A DNA stretch of 64,000 bases. Origin: Xenorhabdus indica (GTDB lineage Bacteria; Pseudomonadota; Gammaproteobacteria; Enterobacterales; Enterobacteriaceae). Of the stretch, positions 1 through 9,484 are shown in pieces. The notes under the pieces were generated by a model that was not told the DNA's origin, did not search any database, and was given only the letters and a program-made list of their open reading frames with translations. Location of the stretch: assembly GCF_014467235.1 (NCBI RefSeq), contig NZ_NKHP01000016.1:40885-104884 (forward strand). Direction: 5' to 3'. A program made the position numbers and the translations under genes. Numbering within the stretch: position 1 is the first letter of the stretch; the number at the start of each line of letters is the position of its first letter.

Positions 1-217
1 GAAAAGGAGCACTGACTTCATCAACATAGGCAGAAAGCTTGTCAAATTTTAATTCGGTATCAGTGGCTTCAACAGCATCAGGTGGGCAATAGGAAACACC
101 GCATTCCGCCGTCGGCGTTCCTGGATTAATGACAAAAACGCGGATTTGTGTACCCGGTTCTTGATTTGCCAGTAGCTTGGCAAAGTGCGCTTGCGCTGCT
201 TCAGTAATATTAATCAT
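1..217 (-). CDS. nfuA: NfuA, Fe-S biogenesis protein (N-terminal part)
   Basis: This is the first 72 codons of a gene that runs off the left edge; the start is the ATG at 217. The translation begins [19 protein letters not shown] and continues through the motif [17 protein letters not shown], which matches the degenerate A-type domain at the N-terminus of enterobacterial NfuA. NfuA is a Fe-S cluster carrier that protects cluster delivery under oxidative stress or iron limitation. The C-terminal NifU-like domain with its CxxC lies outside the window. gntX follows on the same strand after a 59-bp gap, the same order as in E. coli. Confidence 0.95.
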   Translation of the reverse strand, partial: MINITEAAQAHFAKLLANQEPGTQIRVFVINPGTPTAECGVSYCPPDAVEATDTELKFDKLSAYVDEVSAPF

Positions 218-276
218 GTCATTTGCTCAATAGTTGACTGTTCTAGTTGGTTATAATACGCCCATTCATGAAGGAA

Positions 277-960
277 CTACAAGGTTCGGCATATTGCCCA
301 CGCTTGCACGGAGCGGGCACCCGCACGAATTAACAACTGTGTGGTTTCGTGCAGAGTTGTGCCTGTGGTGATCACATCATCGAAAATGGCGACATGTTGA
401 TCAGTAAAATTGCCGCGCAATTGAAAGGCATGCTTAAGATTGGTTTTCCTTTGGGCGGCAGATAAGCCCCGTTGTGTGAGTGTAGCACGTGTGCGTTGTA
501 AAATATTGGGTTGATATTGGCATCGCAACCAACGTGCCAAAGGGTTGATGATAAGTTCAACCTGGTCAAACCCTCGCCGCCAGCGCTTCTGATGGTACAG
601 GGGAATGCCAAGTATGTAATCCGGTTTGCTCCAACGGCCTTCACGATAACCTTGTAACCAATGCAGAAGAAACAGACGAGCCAATACTGTCGCTATTTGT
701 GGTGAGCCATGATATTTGTAACGACGGATAAGCTGGCTCAATGGTGGAACGTAATCAGTAACAGCGATAAGCCGTTGCCATGGAGGTGGATTTTTCAGGC
801 AGCGGCCACAGAGGAAATCACTGGATTCGGCAGGTAACGCGCAACGCGGACAAACTCGTTCTAATCGTTTTAGTCCCTGGTTGCAGATATGGCAGATTCC
901 ATGATGGGCAAAATACAAATTTTGATGGCATAGCCAACAGTGTCCAACCATTGTTAGCAT
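277..960 (-). CDS. gntX: GntX/ComF-family amidophosphoribosyltransferase-like protein
   Basis: The protein has 227 aa, close to E. coli GntX. The N-terminus carries zinc-ribbon-like cysteine pairs (CWLC, CHIC, CPRC, CGRC). The C-terminal half is a phosphoribosyltransferase fold with the PRPP-binding signature VAIFDDVITTGTT near residue 190 and ends AWAICRTL, as in the ComF/GntX family. ComF proteins are linked to DNA uptake; in E. coli GntX has been connected to use of DNA as nutrient, but its reaction is not established. It is divergent from bioH with only about 54 bp between the two starts, so the promoters must overlap. Confidence 0.93.
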   Translation of the reverse strand: MLTMVGHCWLCHQNLYFAHHGICHICNQGLKRLERVCPRCALPAESSDFLCGRCLKNPPPWQRLIAVTDYVPPLSQLIRRYKYHGSPQIATVLARLFLLHWLQGYREGRWSKPDYILGIPLYHQKRWRRGFDQVELIINPLARWLRCQYQPNILQRTRATLTQRGLSAAQRKTNLKHAFQLRGNFTDQHVAIFDDVITTGTTLHETTQLLIRAGARSVQAWAICRTL

Positions 961-1014
961 AGTTTTCTTCCTTGATGAAAAATCCCTGATGACAAATTAA
1001 AGGTGAGAATAACA

Positions 1015-1794
1015 ATGGGTAAGTTATTTTGGCAGACTTTAGGTGAAGTTCCTCGTGATATTGTGATGCTGCATGGATGGGGGCTGAATGCTGAAGTTTG
1101 GCGTTCAGTGGAAACGCGACTGGCTTCGCATTTTCGTTTACATTTAGTGGACTTGCCGGGATATGGTCGTAGTCAGCTGTATCCGGCTATGACACTGAAA
1201 GAGATGGCCGAGACAGTGTGGCAACAGGCACCAAAAAATGCCTTGTGGCTTGGATGGTCGTTGGGAGGATTGGTTGCTAGTCAGATTGCGTTAGATCATC
1301 CTGAACACGTGGCTGGATTAATCACAGTGGCATCTTCCCCAAAATTCAGTGAAGACGGGGATTGGCCGGGAATCAAACCAACTGTTCTGAGCGTTTTCAA
1401 ACACCAACTGAGCGAAGATTTCCAGAAAACTATTGAGCGTTTTCTGGCACTGCAAACGTTGGGAACAGATAGCGCGCGTCAGGATGCCCGTTTACTGAAA
1501 TCGGTGGTATTGAACCAACCGATGCCAACCGTGGAAGTACTCAATGCAGGGCTGGAAATGCTGTGCACAGAGGATTTGAGGGCTGAATTGGCACAGCTTC
1601 AATTACCTTTCTTACGCATCTATGGCTATCTTGATGGTTTAGTGCCACGCAAGATTGCGGCATTACTTGACAGCCAGTGGTCGCATACCCGCTCTGTCAC
1701 TATGCGCAATGCGGCTCATGCACCATTTGTTTCTCATCCTGATGAGTTTGTGGATGTATTGATGGATTTTGTGGATGGTGAAATAGCTTATTGA
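1015..1794 (+). CDS. bioH: Pimeloyl-ACP methyl ester carboxylesterase BioH
   Basis: BioH removes the methyl group from pimeloyl-ACP methyl ester and so ends the disguised fatty-acid phase of biotin synthesis. The protein is an alpha/beta hydrolase of 259 aa. The nucleophile elbow GWSLGG puts Ser at residue 82, Asp207 lies in GYLDGLVPR and His235 in NAAHAPF, the same numbers as the E. coli triad. I chose the ATG at 1015 rather than the in-frame GTG at 1003 because AGGTGAG sits seven bases upstream and the shorter N-terminus matches E. coli BioH. In E. coli feoC follows bioH directly; here about 17 kb of accessory DNA lies between them. Confidence 0.96.
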   Translation: MGKLFWQTLGEVPRDIVMLHGWGLNAEVWRSVETRLASHFRLHLVDLPGYGRSQLYPAMTLKEMAETVWQQAPKNALWLGWSLGGLVASQIALDHPEHVAGLITVASSPKFSEDGDWPGIKPTVLSVFKHQLSEDFQKTIERFLALQTLGTDSARQDARLLKSVVLNQPMPTVEVLNAGLEMLCTEDLRAELAQLQLPFLRIYGYLDGLVPRKIAALLDSQWSHTRSVTMRNAAHAPFVSHPDEFVDVLMDFVDGEIAY

Positions 1795-1811
1795 TAATTA
1801 CATATAAAAAA

Positions 1812-1841
1812 ATTACCCATAACAACAATGTCATGGGTAAT
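1812..1841. terminator. Rho-independent terminator between bioH and the osmC-like gene
   Basis: ATTACCCAT and ATGGGTAAT form a perfect 9-bp stem around a 12-base loop. A-rich DNA lies on one side (1801-1811) and AATAAAT on the other, so it may serve both convergent genes. Confidence 0.75.
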
Positions 1842-1864
1842 AAATATTACGGGGAATTTATCAC

Positions 1865-2308
1865 TTATCTGACAGGATAAATTTCAGTTACCATTTCCGG
1901 CGTATTGACGATAGTATCGAGTATAGGGCAATTACTTTCTACAAATTGAATAAAGTCGCGAATTTCTTGGTCAGTATTATCTGCCTTTATATAATATTTT
2001 GACGTGATTTTGGAAAAACCGATTTTGGCATTTTTATTTTTCCCTTTGATTCCATCTAAATCCAACTCACCCTCTAGTTCTACCTTGATATCAATCAGAT
2101 TTATTTTGTGTGCACTAGCGAAACTTTTAGCTACCATATTCTGACAGGCACCGAAAGCGGAAAGTAATGCTTCTACAGGCGTCATTGCTTCATCTTTTCC
2201 TCCCAAGCTTTCTGGTTCATCTAGATAGAAGGAAAAATTTCGCGAGGAACATTTCATTTTCAGAGGCCCTATGGACTCCACTGTTGCAGTAAATAACTCT
2301 TTAGACAT
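1865..2308 (-). CDS. OsmC/Ohr-family protein
   Basis: The protein of 147 aa has the OsmC fold pattern. The two cysteines expected for a thiol peroxidase of this family are present: Cys55 in FGACQNM and Cys127 in SNCPIL. OsmC and Ohr proteins reduce organic hydroperoxides, but many family members have no known substrate, and this one is not a close match to E. coli OsmC as I remember it. It is convergent with bioH. About 270 bp of AT-rich DNA separates it from the AraC-family gene, which is transcribed the other way. Confidence 0.8.
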   Translation of the reverse strand: MSKELFTATVESIGPLKMKCSSRNFSFYLDEPESLGGKDEAMTPVEALLSAFGACQNMVAKSFASAHKINLIDIKVELEGELDLDGIKGKNKNAKIGFSKITSKYYIKADNTDQEIRDFIQFVESNCPILDTIVNTPEMVTEIYPVR

Positions 2309-2578
2309 ATTAGTATCCTAAGGTTATTAATAGTGATAGATATACAAATAAGATAATAAGGATGTTTTTTGTTTTTTCAACTTAAATGAAGAGCTAAAAT
2401 TTATTTTAAAATAATAATATGAATTATATTAAAACAGTAAATGAATTTTCACCTAGACAAATTATTTACCAATTGCTTGTTGACAATATAAGATTATGCA
2501 AAAAGAATAAGATAGGTACGATTGTAAGTTCAAGTAGATTACATTCACTCACTATTTTGTTAATAAGGATTGAGGCTC

Positions 2579-3430
2579 ATGTTGTCAAATGTTCCATCTG
2601 TTCCTAAGTTTATCCAGCAATATAAATACGCTACTTGTGAATTAAACTTTCTTTACAATGTATCAACTGAGTGGCATCAACACCCGTGTATTCAACTCAG
2701 CCTGTCGCTACACCACCATGAGTTGTTAGCCTTATCAGTTCAGGATGAAACTTATGCTACTTATGGTTTCCTTATTCGTTCCAACGTTATGCATAAGATG
2801 GATTCATCTAATACTTGTAGTGTTACGTTATTAATTGAACCTATTGATGAACACTATCACTTATTTAATCATCTCACAGAGGAGCAGGCTGTAATTTTGC
2901 TAAAGCATATTGATATTGTAGCAATAAGAAATTACTTGGTGAAATCGTTTCTGTATGGTGAAAAACCAGATACCTTTACAATTTATCAGTTGATTACTCC
3001 TTGCCTGCCATGCAGTTGTCAGTTTGATAAACGTATTTTAAAAGCAGTTTTGTTTATCGAATCACTATCAGTAAAACGAATATCATCTCGTCAAGTCGCC
3101 GATAAAATTTATCTGTCTGAAAGTCGTTTCTTACATCTTTTCCGCTCTCAATTAGGCATTAATTTTCGTGCTTACTTGCTATGGTTACGTTTGAGTGATG
3201 CTATGGAGGAAATTCATGTCACTGATTCATTAACATTAATAGCGAATAACTGTGGTTTTTCTGATAATGCTCATTTGAGTCGGACATGTAAAATGGCCTA
3301 TGGAATACGTCCTTCTGATCTTAAACATATGATTAATAATGACTCAAGATTAAACTGTAATACATGCCAATGCTTCTATAATATTAACAAACAGTTCATA
3401 CACAATATTACCAAAGGACAACTTTCTTAA
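2579..3430 (+). CDS. AraC-family transcriptional regulator
   Basis: The protein has 283 aa if it starts at the ATG at 2579; a TTG at 2570 is in frame, but the AAGGATTGAGG just upstream fits the ATG better. The C-terminal third carries the two helix-turn-helix units of AraC/XylS proteins: ISSRQVADKIYLSESRFLHLF, then the region around LTLIANNCGFSDNAHLSR with the usual GxxSxxxLSR-like ending. The N-terminal part has a run of histidines (SLHHHE) and resembles no sensor domain I can name. It converges on the EmrAB-type efflux genes, with the six-gene acyl/sulfur operon beyond them, so it is the obvious local regulator candidate. That link is inference from position. Confidence 0.85.
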   Translation: MLSNVPSVPKFIQQYKYATCELNFLYNVSTEWHQHPCIQLSLSLHHHELLALSVQDETYATYGFLIRSNVMHKMDSSNTCSVTLLIEPIDEHYHLFNHLTEEQAVILLKHIDIVAIRNYLVKSFLYGEKPDTFTIYQLITPCLPCSCQFDKRILKAVLFIESLSVKRISSRQVADKIYLSESRFLHLFRSQLGINFRAYLLWLRLSDAMEEIHVTDSLTLIANNCGFSDNAHLSRTCKMAYGIRPSDLKHMINNDSRLNCNTCQCFYNINKQFIHNITKGQLS

Positions 3431-3458
3431 TGAAAATGAAATGAGGTAAAGCATCAGG

Positions 3459-4991
3459 CTATGTAGATGATAAATTCGATCTGGCCAGCCAAAGAATCAA
3501 AATTAGTGCCAGGAAAATAAAACCAAAGAGCCAGAAAATCTCATTGGCTGCCAATATTAAGCTCTGGCTAGTAATTTTTTTCGCCAGAAAAATAGTTGCC
3601 TGTAGGTCAGATAATCCCAATAGCTTGATATCCTGATAAGCTAAATCAACGATAAAGTTATTTTGTGTCACATTTTCAGTTAGTTGTGAGTGATGAACGG
3701 CTTCGCGCTGAGACCATAATGTATTGGTTAACGATGTACCTATCGATATAGCCAGAGTTCTAAAAAAGTTAAATAAACTTCCCGCTGAAGCGATCTTTTC
3801 CTGGGGTATATCAGATAAAATAATCACATTGAGTGGCATAATGAAACAGGCAATCGCAATCCCTTGTATAAACTGTGGCCATGCTGCGCTGGCAAAATCC
3901 ATTCCGGGCTCAAAAGTATATGCCCGCCAAAAGAAGCAGAAAGAGAAGACCATAAAGCTGATGGTAACTAAATAGCGCATATCAATTTTAGCGCCAAATC
4001 GACCGATAACTGGAGCCAGAATAATAGGGATAATGCCAAGAGGAGCTAATGCCAGCCCTGCCCAAGTAGCAGTATAGCTAAAAACTGTCTGCAATAACTG
4101 AGGCTGTAAGACTAAGACACCAATATGTAATAGAAATGCTAAACTAATACAAATCGTACCAACTGTGAAATTACGTGATTTAAACAAAGATAAATCAACG
4201 ATCGGGTTGTCATCCGTCAGTTCCCAAAGGACAAATAGAATAATACCTATCGTTGCAATGATAGCTAGTGCAGTGATTTCATTGGAATTAAACCAATCGA
4301 GTTCTTTCCCTCTGTCTAACATAAGCTGTAAACAACCAACACCGATAACCAGCAGGATCAAGCCCACCTTGTCCACTGGGATTACCTCAGTTTTTGTTTC
4401 GCGCTTACGTAACAGTAAGTAAGTAATAAAAATAGCAACCAAACCGATGGGAACGTTGATCAAGAAAATCCACCCCCAGTGAATGTTATCGCTAATCCAC
4501 CCACCGAGGATAGGCCCACAAACAGGAGCTATAATGACGGTCATAGACCAAATGGCCAAGGCCATACTGTGTTGAGACTTAGGAAAGTTCGCTAACAACA
4601 GGCTTTGTGATAAGGGGATAATAGGACCTGAAACAGCACCTTGTATAATTCTGGTAACAATTAGCATTTCAAGGCTATTGGATATACCACAAAGCCACGA
4701 GGAGATAATGAACAGCGTGGTTGATATGACAAATAGCCGTACTTCCCCAACTCGTTTTGCCAACCAGCCGGTTAAGGGGATAGAGATCGCATTAGCAACA
4801 CCGAATGACGTGATAACCCAAGTGCCCTGTGACATGGATGAACCAAGATCACCTGCAATGGTTGACAGTGCTACATTAGCAATGGTTAAATCAAGGATTT
4901 GCAGAAAGGCAATAATCGCTAGAGCTAGGATTAACCACCAGCGCTGATTAACTGATAAAGGTTCCATAGCAATGTGATCCTTAATTTTCAT
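3459..4991 (-). CDS. EmrB-type MFS drug efflux transporter (DHA2 family)
   Basis: The 510-residue protein has the 14-helix pattern of DHA2 drug:H+ antiporters. Visible landmarks are the N-terminal helix motif LQILDLTIANVALSTIAGDL, QGTWVITSF, and the motif-C-like APVCGPILGGWISDN. It would form the inner-membrane part of a tripartite pump with the HlyD-type protein encoded just upstream, whose gene overlaps this one by 11 bp, plus TolC. Both lie downstream of and co-directional with the biosynthetic operon at 6482-12206, so export of that product is plausible. The substrate cannot be read from sequence. Confidence 0.9.
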   Translation of the reverse strand: MKIKDHIAMEPLSVNQRWWLILALAIIAFLQILDLTIANVALSTIAGDLGSSMSQGTWVITSFGVANAISIPLTGWLAKRVGEVRLFVISTTLFIISSWLCGISNSLEMLIVTRIIQGAVSGPIIPLSQSLLLANFPKSQHSMALAIWSMTVIIAPVCGPILGGWISDNIHWGWIFLINVPIGLVAIFITYLLLRKRETKTEVIPVDKVGLILLVIGVGCLQLMLDRGKELDWFNSNEITALAIIATIGIILFVLWELTDDNPIVDLSLFKSRNFTVGTICISLAFLLHIGVLVLQPQLLQTVFSYTATWAGLALAPLGIIPIILAPVIGRFGAKIDMRYLVTISFMVFSFCFFWRAYTFEPGMDFASAAWPQFIQGIAIACFIMPLNVIILSDIPQEKIASAGSLFNFFRTLAISIGTSLTNTLWSQREAVHHSQLTENVTQNNFIVDLAYQDIKLLGLSDLQATIFLAKKITSQSLILAANEIFWLFGFIFLALILILWLARSNLSST

Positions 4992-6165
4992 TACTTGTGT
5001 TGTGTTGTATTATCTGCTCAATGATTTTATCTATCTCACTATTATTGAATGAAAGAACATCAGTTTGATAAATAATCCGTTGCGGTGATTTGGTTGCCAG
5101 AGTTGTGCCTTTTGTATCTCTGGTATCAACCGTCGCATGCATTGATAAACCGATTCGTAAGGGGTTGAGGGCAACTTGTTTCGGATCTAATTCAATGCGT
5201 ACAGGGAGGCGCTGTACCACTTTAATCCAGTTACCTGTCGCATTTTGAGCAGGAAGAATAGAAAAAGCGCTGCCGGTTCCTATATCCATGCCTATAATAC
5301 GGCCTTGATAAATAATATTGTCACCATAAAAATCACTGACTAATTTAACTGGCTGCCCCAGACGTATGTTGGTGAACTGGACTTCTTTAAAATTAGCCTC
5401 AACCCATAACTGCTCAGAAGGGACGATTATCATCAAGGGTGTTGATTGGCTGATCCTAGCTCCGACTTGAACACTACGACGTGATACATACCCACTTACT
5501 GGTGCGTAAATCTTGGTACGTTGTAGTGATAACCAGGCTTCGCGTAGATTGGAGGCCGCCTTTTCTATATTAGGCAGTTTTTCCAGTGGATTTCCTATAA
5601 CCAAAGCTTGGTTAATTTTATACTGTTGTATAGCAATTTTTAGATCTGCTTTAGCAATATCAACGGCTTTGCGAGCATGTTCTAATTCTTCAGCGGCTAT
5701 GACATTGACCTTACCCAGTCTTTCTCTTCGTGCCAGATCATTTTTTAACTTGTTTAAGGTAAGCTGCTTTAGTTCCACATTTGCTAGAAGCTGGGGATTA
5801 CTGAGGATGATTTTTTGTGTTTCACGTACTGCTTGTGCTAATGAATGTTTACTCTTCTCAAAGGCATTTTCAGCGTCAGTACTATCCAACGTTAAGAGAA
5901 GGTCTCCTTGTTGAACAAAGTCAGTATTATCAACATAAATATTTTTTACACTGCCATGAGCTTGTGACATGACTTGGACTTGATTTCCAGCAACATATGC
6001 ATTATCTGTTGTCTGATAGAAACGTAATATTAAATACCAGTATGATAGGTAAGCTATACCAGAAAATAAAAAAAGTGATATAACACTAAGAAGTATTATT
6101 TTTCTCTTCTTATTACTTTTTCCTCTATCTGGTTCAGCCACTGTTTCAAGAGTATGATTTCCCAT
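4981..6165 (-). CDS. EmrA-type membrane fusion protein (HlyD family)
   Basis: The protein has 394 aa: a short cytoplasmic N-terminus, one transmembrane helix (about residues 22-47), then the periplasmic adaptor. The biotinyl-lipoyl-like half-motifs are visible (TTDNAYVAGNQVQVMSQAHG, later IYAPVSGYVSRRSVQVGA), separated by a coiled-coil hairpin around residues 95-210. The order matches EmrA/VceA. It is the adaptor that would bridge the MFS protein to an outer-membrane TolC channel. The gene is first in a two-gene unit and precedes the transporter with an 11-bp overlap. Confidence 0.9.
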   Translation of the reverse strand: MGNHTLETVAEPDRGKSNKKRKIILLSVISLFLFSGIAYLSYWYLILRFYQTTDNAYVAGNQVQVMSQAHGSVKNIYVDNTDFVQQGDLLLTLDSTDAENAFEKSKHSLAQAVRETQKIILSNPQLLANVELKQLTLNKLKNDLARRERLGKVNVIAAEELEHARKAVDIAKADLKIAIQQYKINQALVIGNPLEKLPNIEKAASNLREAWLSLQRTKIYAPVSGYVSRRSVQVGARISQSTPLMIIVPSEQLWVEANFKEVQFTNIRLGQPVKLVSDFYGDNIIYQGRIIGMDIGTGSAFSILPAQNATGNWIKVVQRLPVRIELDPKQVALNPLRIGLSMHATVDTRDTKGTTLATKSPQRIIYQTDVLSFNNSEIDKIIEQIIQHNTSNEN

Positions 6166-6481
6166 GTATTACTCCAATTTATTGAATCTTTCAAAACATA
6201 TGCAATCAATTTTTTTATATGTTTCTGTCAGGCATCCATATTTCATTACTACAGACTTATCACTCTTATCTGAGATAATTAATTGTTATTCATAGTAATA
6301 TAACGATGTTATTTTCATTGTTTACATATGTAATTTGAAATAAAAACAATCAGATCCATAAATATCACACACCAACATTTTTAATATACTCATTGTATAA
6401 CTTATATAATGTGATTAGATTGAATAATCTGACTGAAATGAAAGAACAGAATAGTGTAGGACACAGGAAACTATAACTGTT
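6166..6481. other. Intergenic spacer between flavoprotein gene and efflux pair
   Basis: About 316 bp without a convincing ORF. It is AT-rich and must hold the promoter of the efflux pair. I could not find a clear terminator hairpin with a T-run or a recognisable operator in it, so read-through from the biosynthetic operon cannot be excluded. Confidence 0.5.
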
Positions 6482-7549
6482 TTAGGTTCTCAGCTTCTGC
6501 TCTACCCACAGAGCAACTCGTTGTGCATCTCTGGATGCACCAAGTAATAATTCAGAACTACGACTGCTGAGCCATTTCCTGCCTACAACAAACAAACCCG
6601 GATAAGGTGTTTTCCCCCCGTCGATGCGCCCACTCTCGCAGATAAATCCTTGCTCATTATGAACGCCGGGTAATGTTAACCAATTAGTGACTTCCCTATA
6701 CCCTACACACCAAATTAATCCATCAATGTGATATTTTTTACCTTGTTGGTCATATAGTGTTTCATTTTCAGCTTTTACTAATTTTTGTGCTATTTGCACA
6801 TTAAGCGCAGACAAGCGTTTGTTATTAAGCTCACTACATGGGATTGGATTACGCTGTTGTACTATTTTACCAACCAGACTCGATGTATCTGCATACAATA
6901 GCTTTGACTTATCTAGCCACCAAAACAGATCTTTACCCAGTACTTTATTGGGGACGAGAGGCCGAGGGGAGCCGCAGAATAATGTCACTTTCACCGAGGA
7001 AGAAAGTTCGCGTGCTATCTGGCGACCGCTAGCTCCATCACCTATAACAGCGATCTGAGAACCCGCCTGAAATTGCCCCGGATTCAGATAAAGGTCAGCC
7101 TTTAGTTGCTGAATAGAGGGGGACAAATTGCTTGCCATCTCAGGGATAATTGAGGTTTGATTAGCACCAGTGGCATTCACTAAACAAGGAGCAGAAAACT
7201 GCTCCCCTTGTTGAGTAGTTAGAGTAAACAAATCAGCTTGATGTTTAACACTGATAGCCTGCATTCCCGTTAAGATATTAAGCCTGTGGTGAAGAGCATA
7301 ACGTTCCAGATAATCTGCTATTTCATCCTTGCTGGGATAACCATTAGGAGAACCAGGCAAAGGAAAATCAGCGAGTTGACTCATCTTACGGGAGGTAAAT
7401 AACAACATATTATCAGGACGCCTACGCCAGATATCGCCAACACGCTGGTCTCGTTCCAGAATCAATGTATTGATTTTTTTTTTGTTAAGAACAGCAGCCA
7501 GTGCTAGCCCCGCCTGTCCTGCACCCACGATCAAACAATCGATTTTCAT
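6482..7549 (-). CDS. FAD/NAD(P)H-dependent flavoprotein monooxygenase-like protein
   Basis: The protein of 355 aa has two Rossmann fingerprints: GAGQAG at residues 9-14 for FAD, and IGDGASGRQIA near residue 170 for NAD(P)H. The FTSRKMSQLADFPLPG stretch is typical of CzcO/YUC-like flavoproteins related to class B monooxygenases. It could N- or S-oxygenate the product of the operon. I did not see a clear canonical FMO fingerprint, so the class is only approximate. It is the last gene of the six-gene unit, and its ATG overlaps the ACP stop codon by 4 bp. The similarly organised IscU-like/desulfurase pair upstream makes a sulfur- or nitrogen-bearing substrate possible, but this is inference. Confidence 0.85.
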   Translation of the reverse strand: MKIDCLIVGAGQAGLALAAVLNKKKINTLILERDQRVGDIWRRRPDNMLLFTSRKMSQLADFPLPGSPNGYPSKDEIADYLERYALHHRLNILTGMQAISVKHQADLFTLTTQQGEQFSAPCLVNATGANQTSIIPEMASNLSPSIQQLKADLYLNPGQFQAGSQIAVIGDGASGRQIARELSSSVKVTLFCGSPRPLVPNKVLGKDLFWWLDKSKLLYADTSSLVGKIVQQRNPIPCSELNNKRLSALNVQIAQKLVKAENETLYDQQGKKYHIDGLIWCVGYREVTNWLTLPGVHNEQGFICESGRIDGGKTPYPGLFVVGRKWLSSRSSELLLGASRDAQRVALWVEQKLRT

Positions 7550-7791
7550 GATGTTTGCTCCAATTGTAATATATGCTCAGACAAGGAGTGGATAGTGGGA
7601 TATTCATAGCCAAGAACAGGATCCAGCTTACGTTGTAATACTTTTTCTAACTGATTGATCAATATTACTCTGTTCACAGAATCAAGACCGAGGCTATCGA
7701 AAGAAACGTGTTCACTGATGGTAATTTCATAGCGTTGGAAATAAGGCGTCAAGTATTCGATTAGCCAACTTTTTAGCTCTAGTTCAGTCAT
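7546..7791 (-). CDS. Acyl carrier protein
   Basis: The 81-residue protein has the ACP core FDSLGLDSVN, with Ser38 as the 4'-phosphopantetheine site. The open frame extends upstream to 7959, but the ATG at 7791 is right: AAGGAGC lies just before it (inside the end of the ligase gene), and the extension only reads the ligase gene in another frame. It is the expected acceptor for the adjacent fatty acyl-AMP ligase, one base apart, and it overlaps the flavoprotein gene by 4 bp. Confidence 0.93.
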   Translation of the reverse strand: MTELELKSWLIEYLTPYFQRYEITISEHVSFDSLGLDSVNRVILINQLEKVLQRKLDPVLGYEYPTIHSLSEHILQLEQTS

Positions 7792-7792
7792 T

Positions 7793-9484
7793 TTATGCTC
7801 CTTGAATCTCAGTGGTGAACAGGACATTGACCCGATGTAATTTGTCTTGTAAATAGAGAGAACGGCAAAGTTGTCGCTGGACTTTTCCACTGCTGGTTGT
7901 AGGCAACTTGTTGGTTTGAATAAAAACGACGTCAGCGATATCAACATCGAATGCAGCATTAATAGCCTGGATTACATTGAGTTTCAATTCTTCGAGATTA
8001 TTCTCCCGTTCTGCATTTTTTTTCAGCTCTATGGCGATAACAACCCGTTGCTCCAGTTCAAAAGCGATTACTTTTCCTGGACGGAAGGCGGTGGACTGCA
8101 TAGTCGCTGTATATTCAATGTCTTGCGGGTAAATATTCCTCCCTCGGATAATAATCAGATCTTTCAGACGCCCTGTGATAAATAAATGATGTTTATGCAG
8201 AAAACCAAGATCACCGGTGCGGAGAAAAGCCCCTTCTCCAGTGGTTGTATGGGCCATGAAGTTTTGCTGGGTTTGCTCTGGATTATTCCAATATCCTTTG
8301 GCAATACTTGGTCCCTGAACCCAAATCTCACCGATTTCATCGGGCTTACACAAGGCTTTTGTTTCTGGATTAACAATCATGACATGGTGACCGGGTGCAA
8401 CTTGACCACAGGATTGCATGACAACCCCATCGGATTTTAAGACAATGTTTCCTTTTTCCAGACTGCTGTCGCAAAGCGTTAATGCAAATGGAGGATCGTC
8501 ATGAGTGGATGCACTGATGACTAATGTCGCTTCAGCCATTCCATAGCAAGGTATTTGGCTTTGATAAAGAAATCCATACTCTTTAACTGCCTGATAAAAA
8601 TGCATCAGCGTTTCATCTCTCACTGGCTCGGCACCGTTACCAGCCCAACGCCAGCGGGACAGATCCAAATTAAGTCCAGTGCAGTCTTGATTAGCGCAGA
8701 GGTCGTAAGCAAAATTGGGGACACTACAGAATTCAGCACCAAAATTATGCATCAATTGTAACCAACGTAATGGTCGCAGGATAAAAGATAGTGGTGGCAT
8801 GAAATTATATTGTCCGCCTAAAGCCATAGCCAGCATGATATGGCCCACTAATCCCATATCATGAAACTGAGGTATCCAGCCCCCGATAACTAACCCTTCA
8901 TGCAAGCTGAAAGTATCATTTATTGCCCGCAAATTATGGATTAGGTTATTATGAGTAACCATTACTCCTCTGGGAATTCCTGTAGAACCAGAGGTATATT
9001 GCAAGAAAGCTAACTGTTCTGGAGCAATTGAAGGAAGTTTGACTGTCTCATCTACTAACTGATTTTCCGAATAATACATGAAATTATGGTTGGGAAATTC
9101 ATGTGCTAAAGAACTGCTTAATCCTGACGTGGTGAGAATCAGGTCCGCTCCTGAATCATTCAAAATTTGCATTAATCTTTTCAGGTGACGGCTTCCCTGA
9201 ACGACATTAGATGGAACAGCAACCGCACCAGCCTTAAAGCAAGCCAATAACCCCACAATAAATTCCAGTCCAGGAGGATACATGAGAACAACAGTTTTTC
9301 CTTGTTGTCCGGCGGCCACAAGTGAGCAGGCAAGTAAGTGAGACTGTTGTTCCAATTCTAGCCAGGTCAGAGTAATAGAATCTGAATCCCCTGAAGGCAA
9401 AAATCGGTACACAATATGGTTTGGCTGTTGTGCAACATAATGTTTAACACAACATAATAGCGTGTTAGCATCCTTCAGAATCAT
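7793..9484 (-). CDS. Fatty acyl-AMP ligase (FAAL-like)
   Basis: The protein of 563 aa belongs to the ANL adenylating superfamily. The P-loop motif YTSGSTGIPRG is at about residues 163-173, the A5 motif is YGMAEATLVIS, the A7 motif is RTGDLGFL, and the catalytic-lysine region near the C-terminus is LPTTSSGKVQRQL. The overall pattern (TWLELEQQSHLLACSL, PQFHDMGL) is that of FAALs that make acyl-AMP and pass the acyl group to an ACP rather than to CoA. The next gene encodes an ACP. Start: the ATG at 9484 is preceded by GGAGAGGAAAC. The stop of the desulfurase gene overlaps this start (ATGA). Chain length and substrate cannot be read. Confidence 0.9.
   Translation of the reverse strand: MILKDANTLLCCVKHYVAQQPNHIVYRFLPSGDSDSITLTWLELEQQSHLLACSLVAAGQQGKTVVLMYPPGLEFIVGLLACFKAGAVAVPSNVVQGSRHLKRLMQILNDSGADLILTTSGLSSSLAHEFPNHNFMYYSENQLVDETVKLPSIAPEQLAFLQYTSGSTGIPRGVMVTHNNLIHNLRAINDTFSLHEGLVIGGWIPQFHDMGLVGHIMLAMALGGQYNFMPPLSFILRPLRWLQLMHNFGAEFCSVPNFAYDLCANQDCTGLNLDLSRWRWAGNGAEPVRDETLMHFYQAVKEYGFLYQSQIPCYGMAEATLVISASTHDDPPFALTLCDSSLEKGNIVLKSDGVVMQSCGQVAPGHHVMIVNPETKALCKPDEIGEIWVQGPSIAKGYWNNPEQTQQNFMAHTTTGEGAFLRTGDLGFLHKHHLFITGRLKDLIIIRGRNIYPQDIEYTATMQSTAFRPGKVIAFELEQRVVIAIELKKNAERENNLEELKLNVIQAINAAFDVDIADVVFIQTNKLPTTSSGKVQRQLCRSLYLQDKLHRVNVLFTTEIQGA

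Noticed and set aside
2419..2607. 62-codon plus-strand ORF before the AraC gene
   Set aside because: No ribosome site, no family resemblance, and it overlaps the start of the AraC-family gene.
7792..7959. Upstream extension of the ACP frame
   Set aside because: It reads the fatty acyl-AMP ligase gene in another frame; AAGGAGC and the ACP homology fix the start at 7791.
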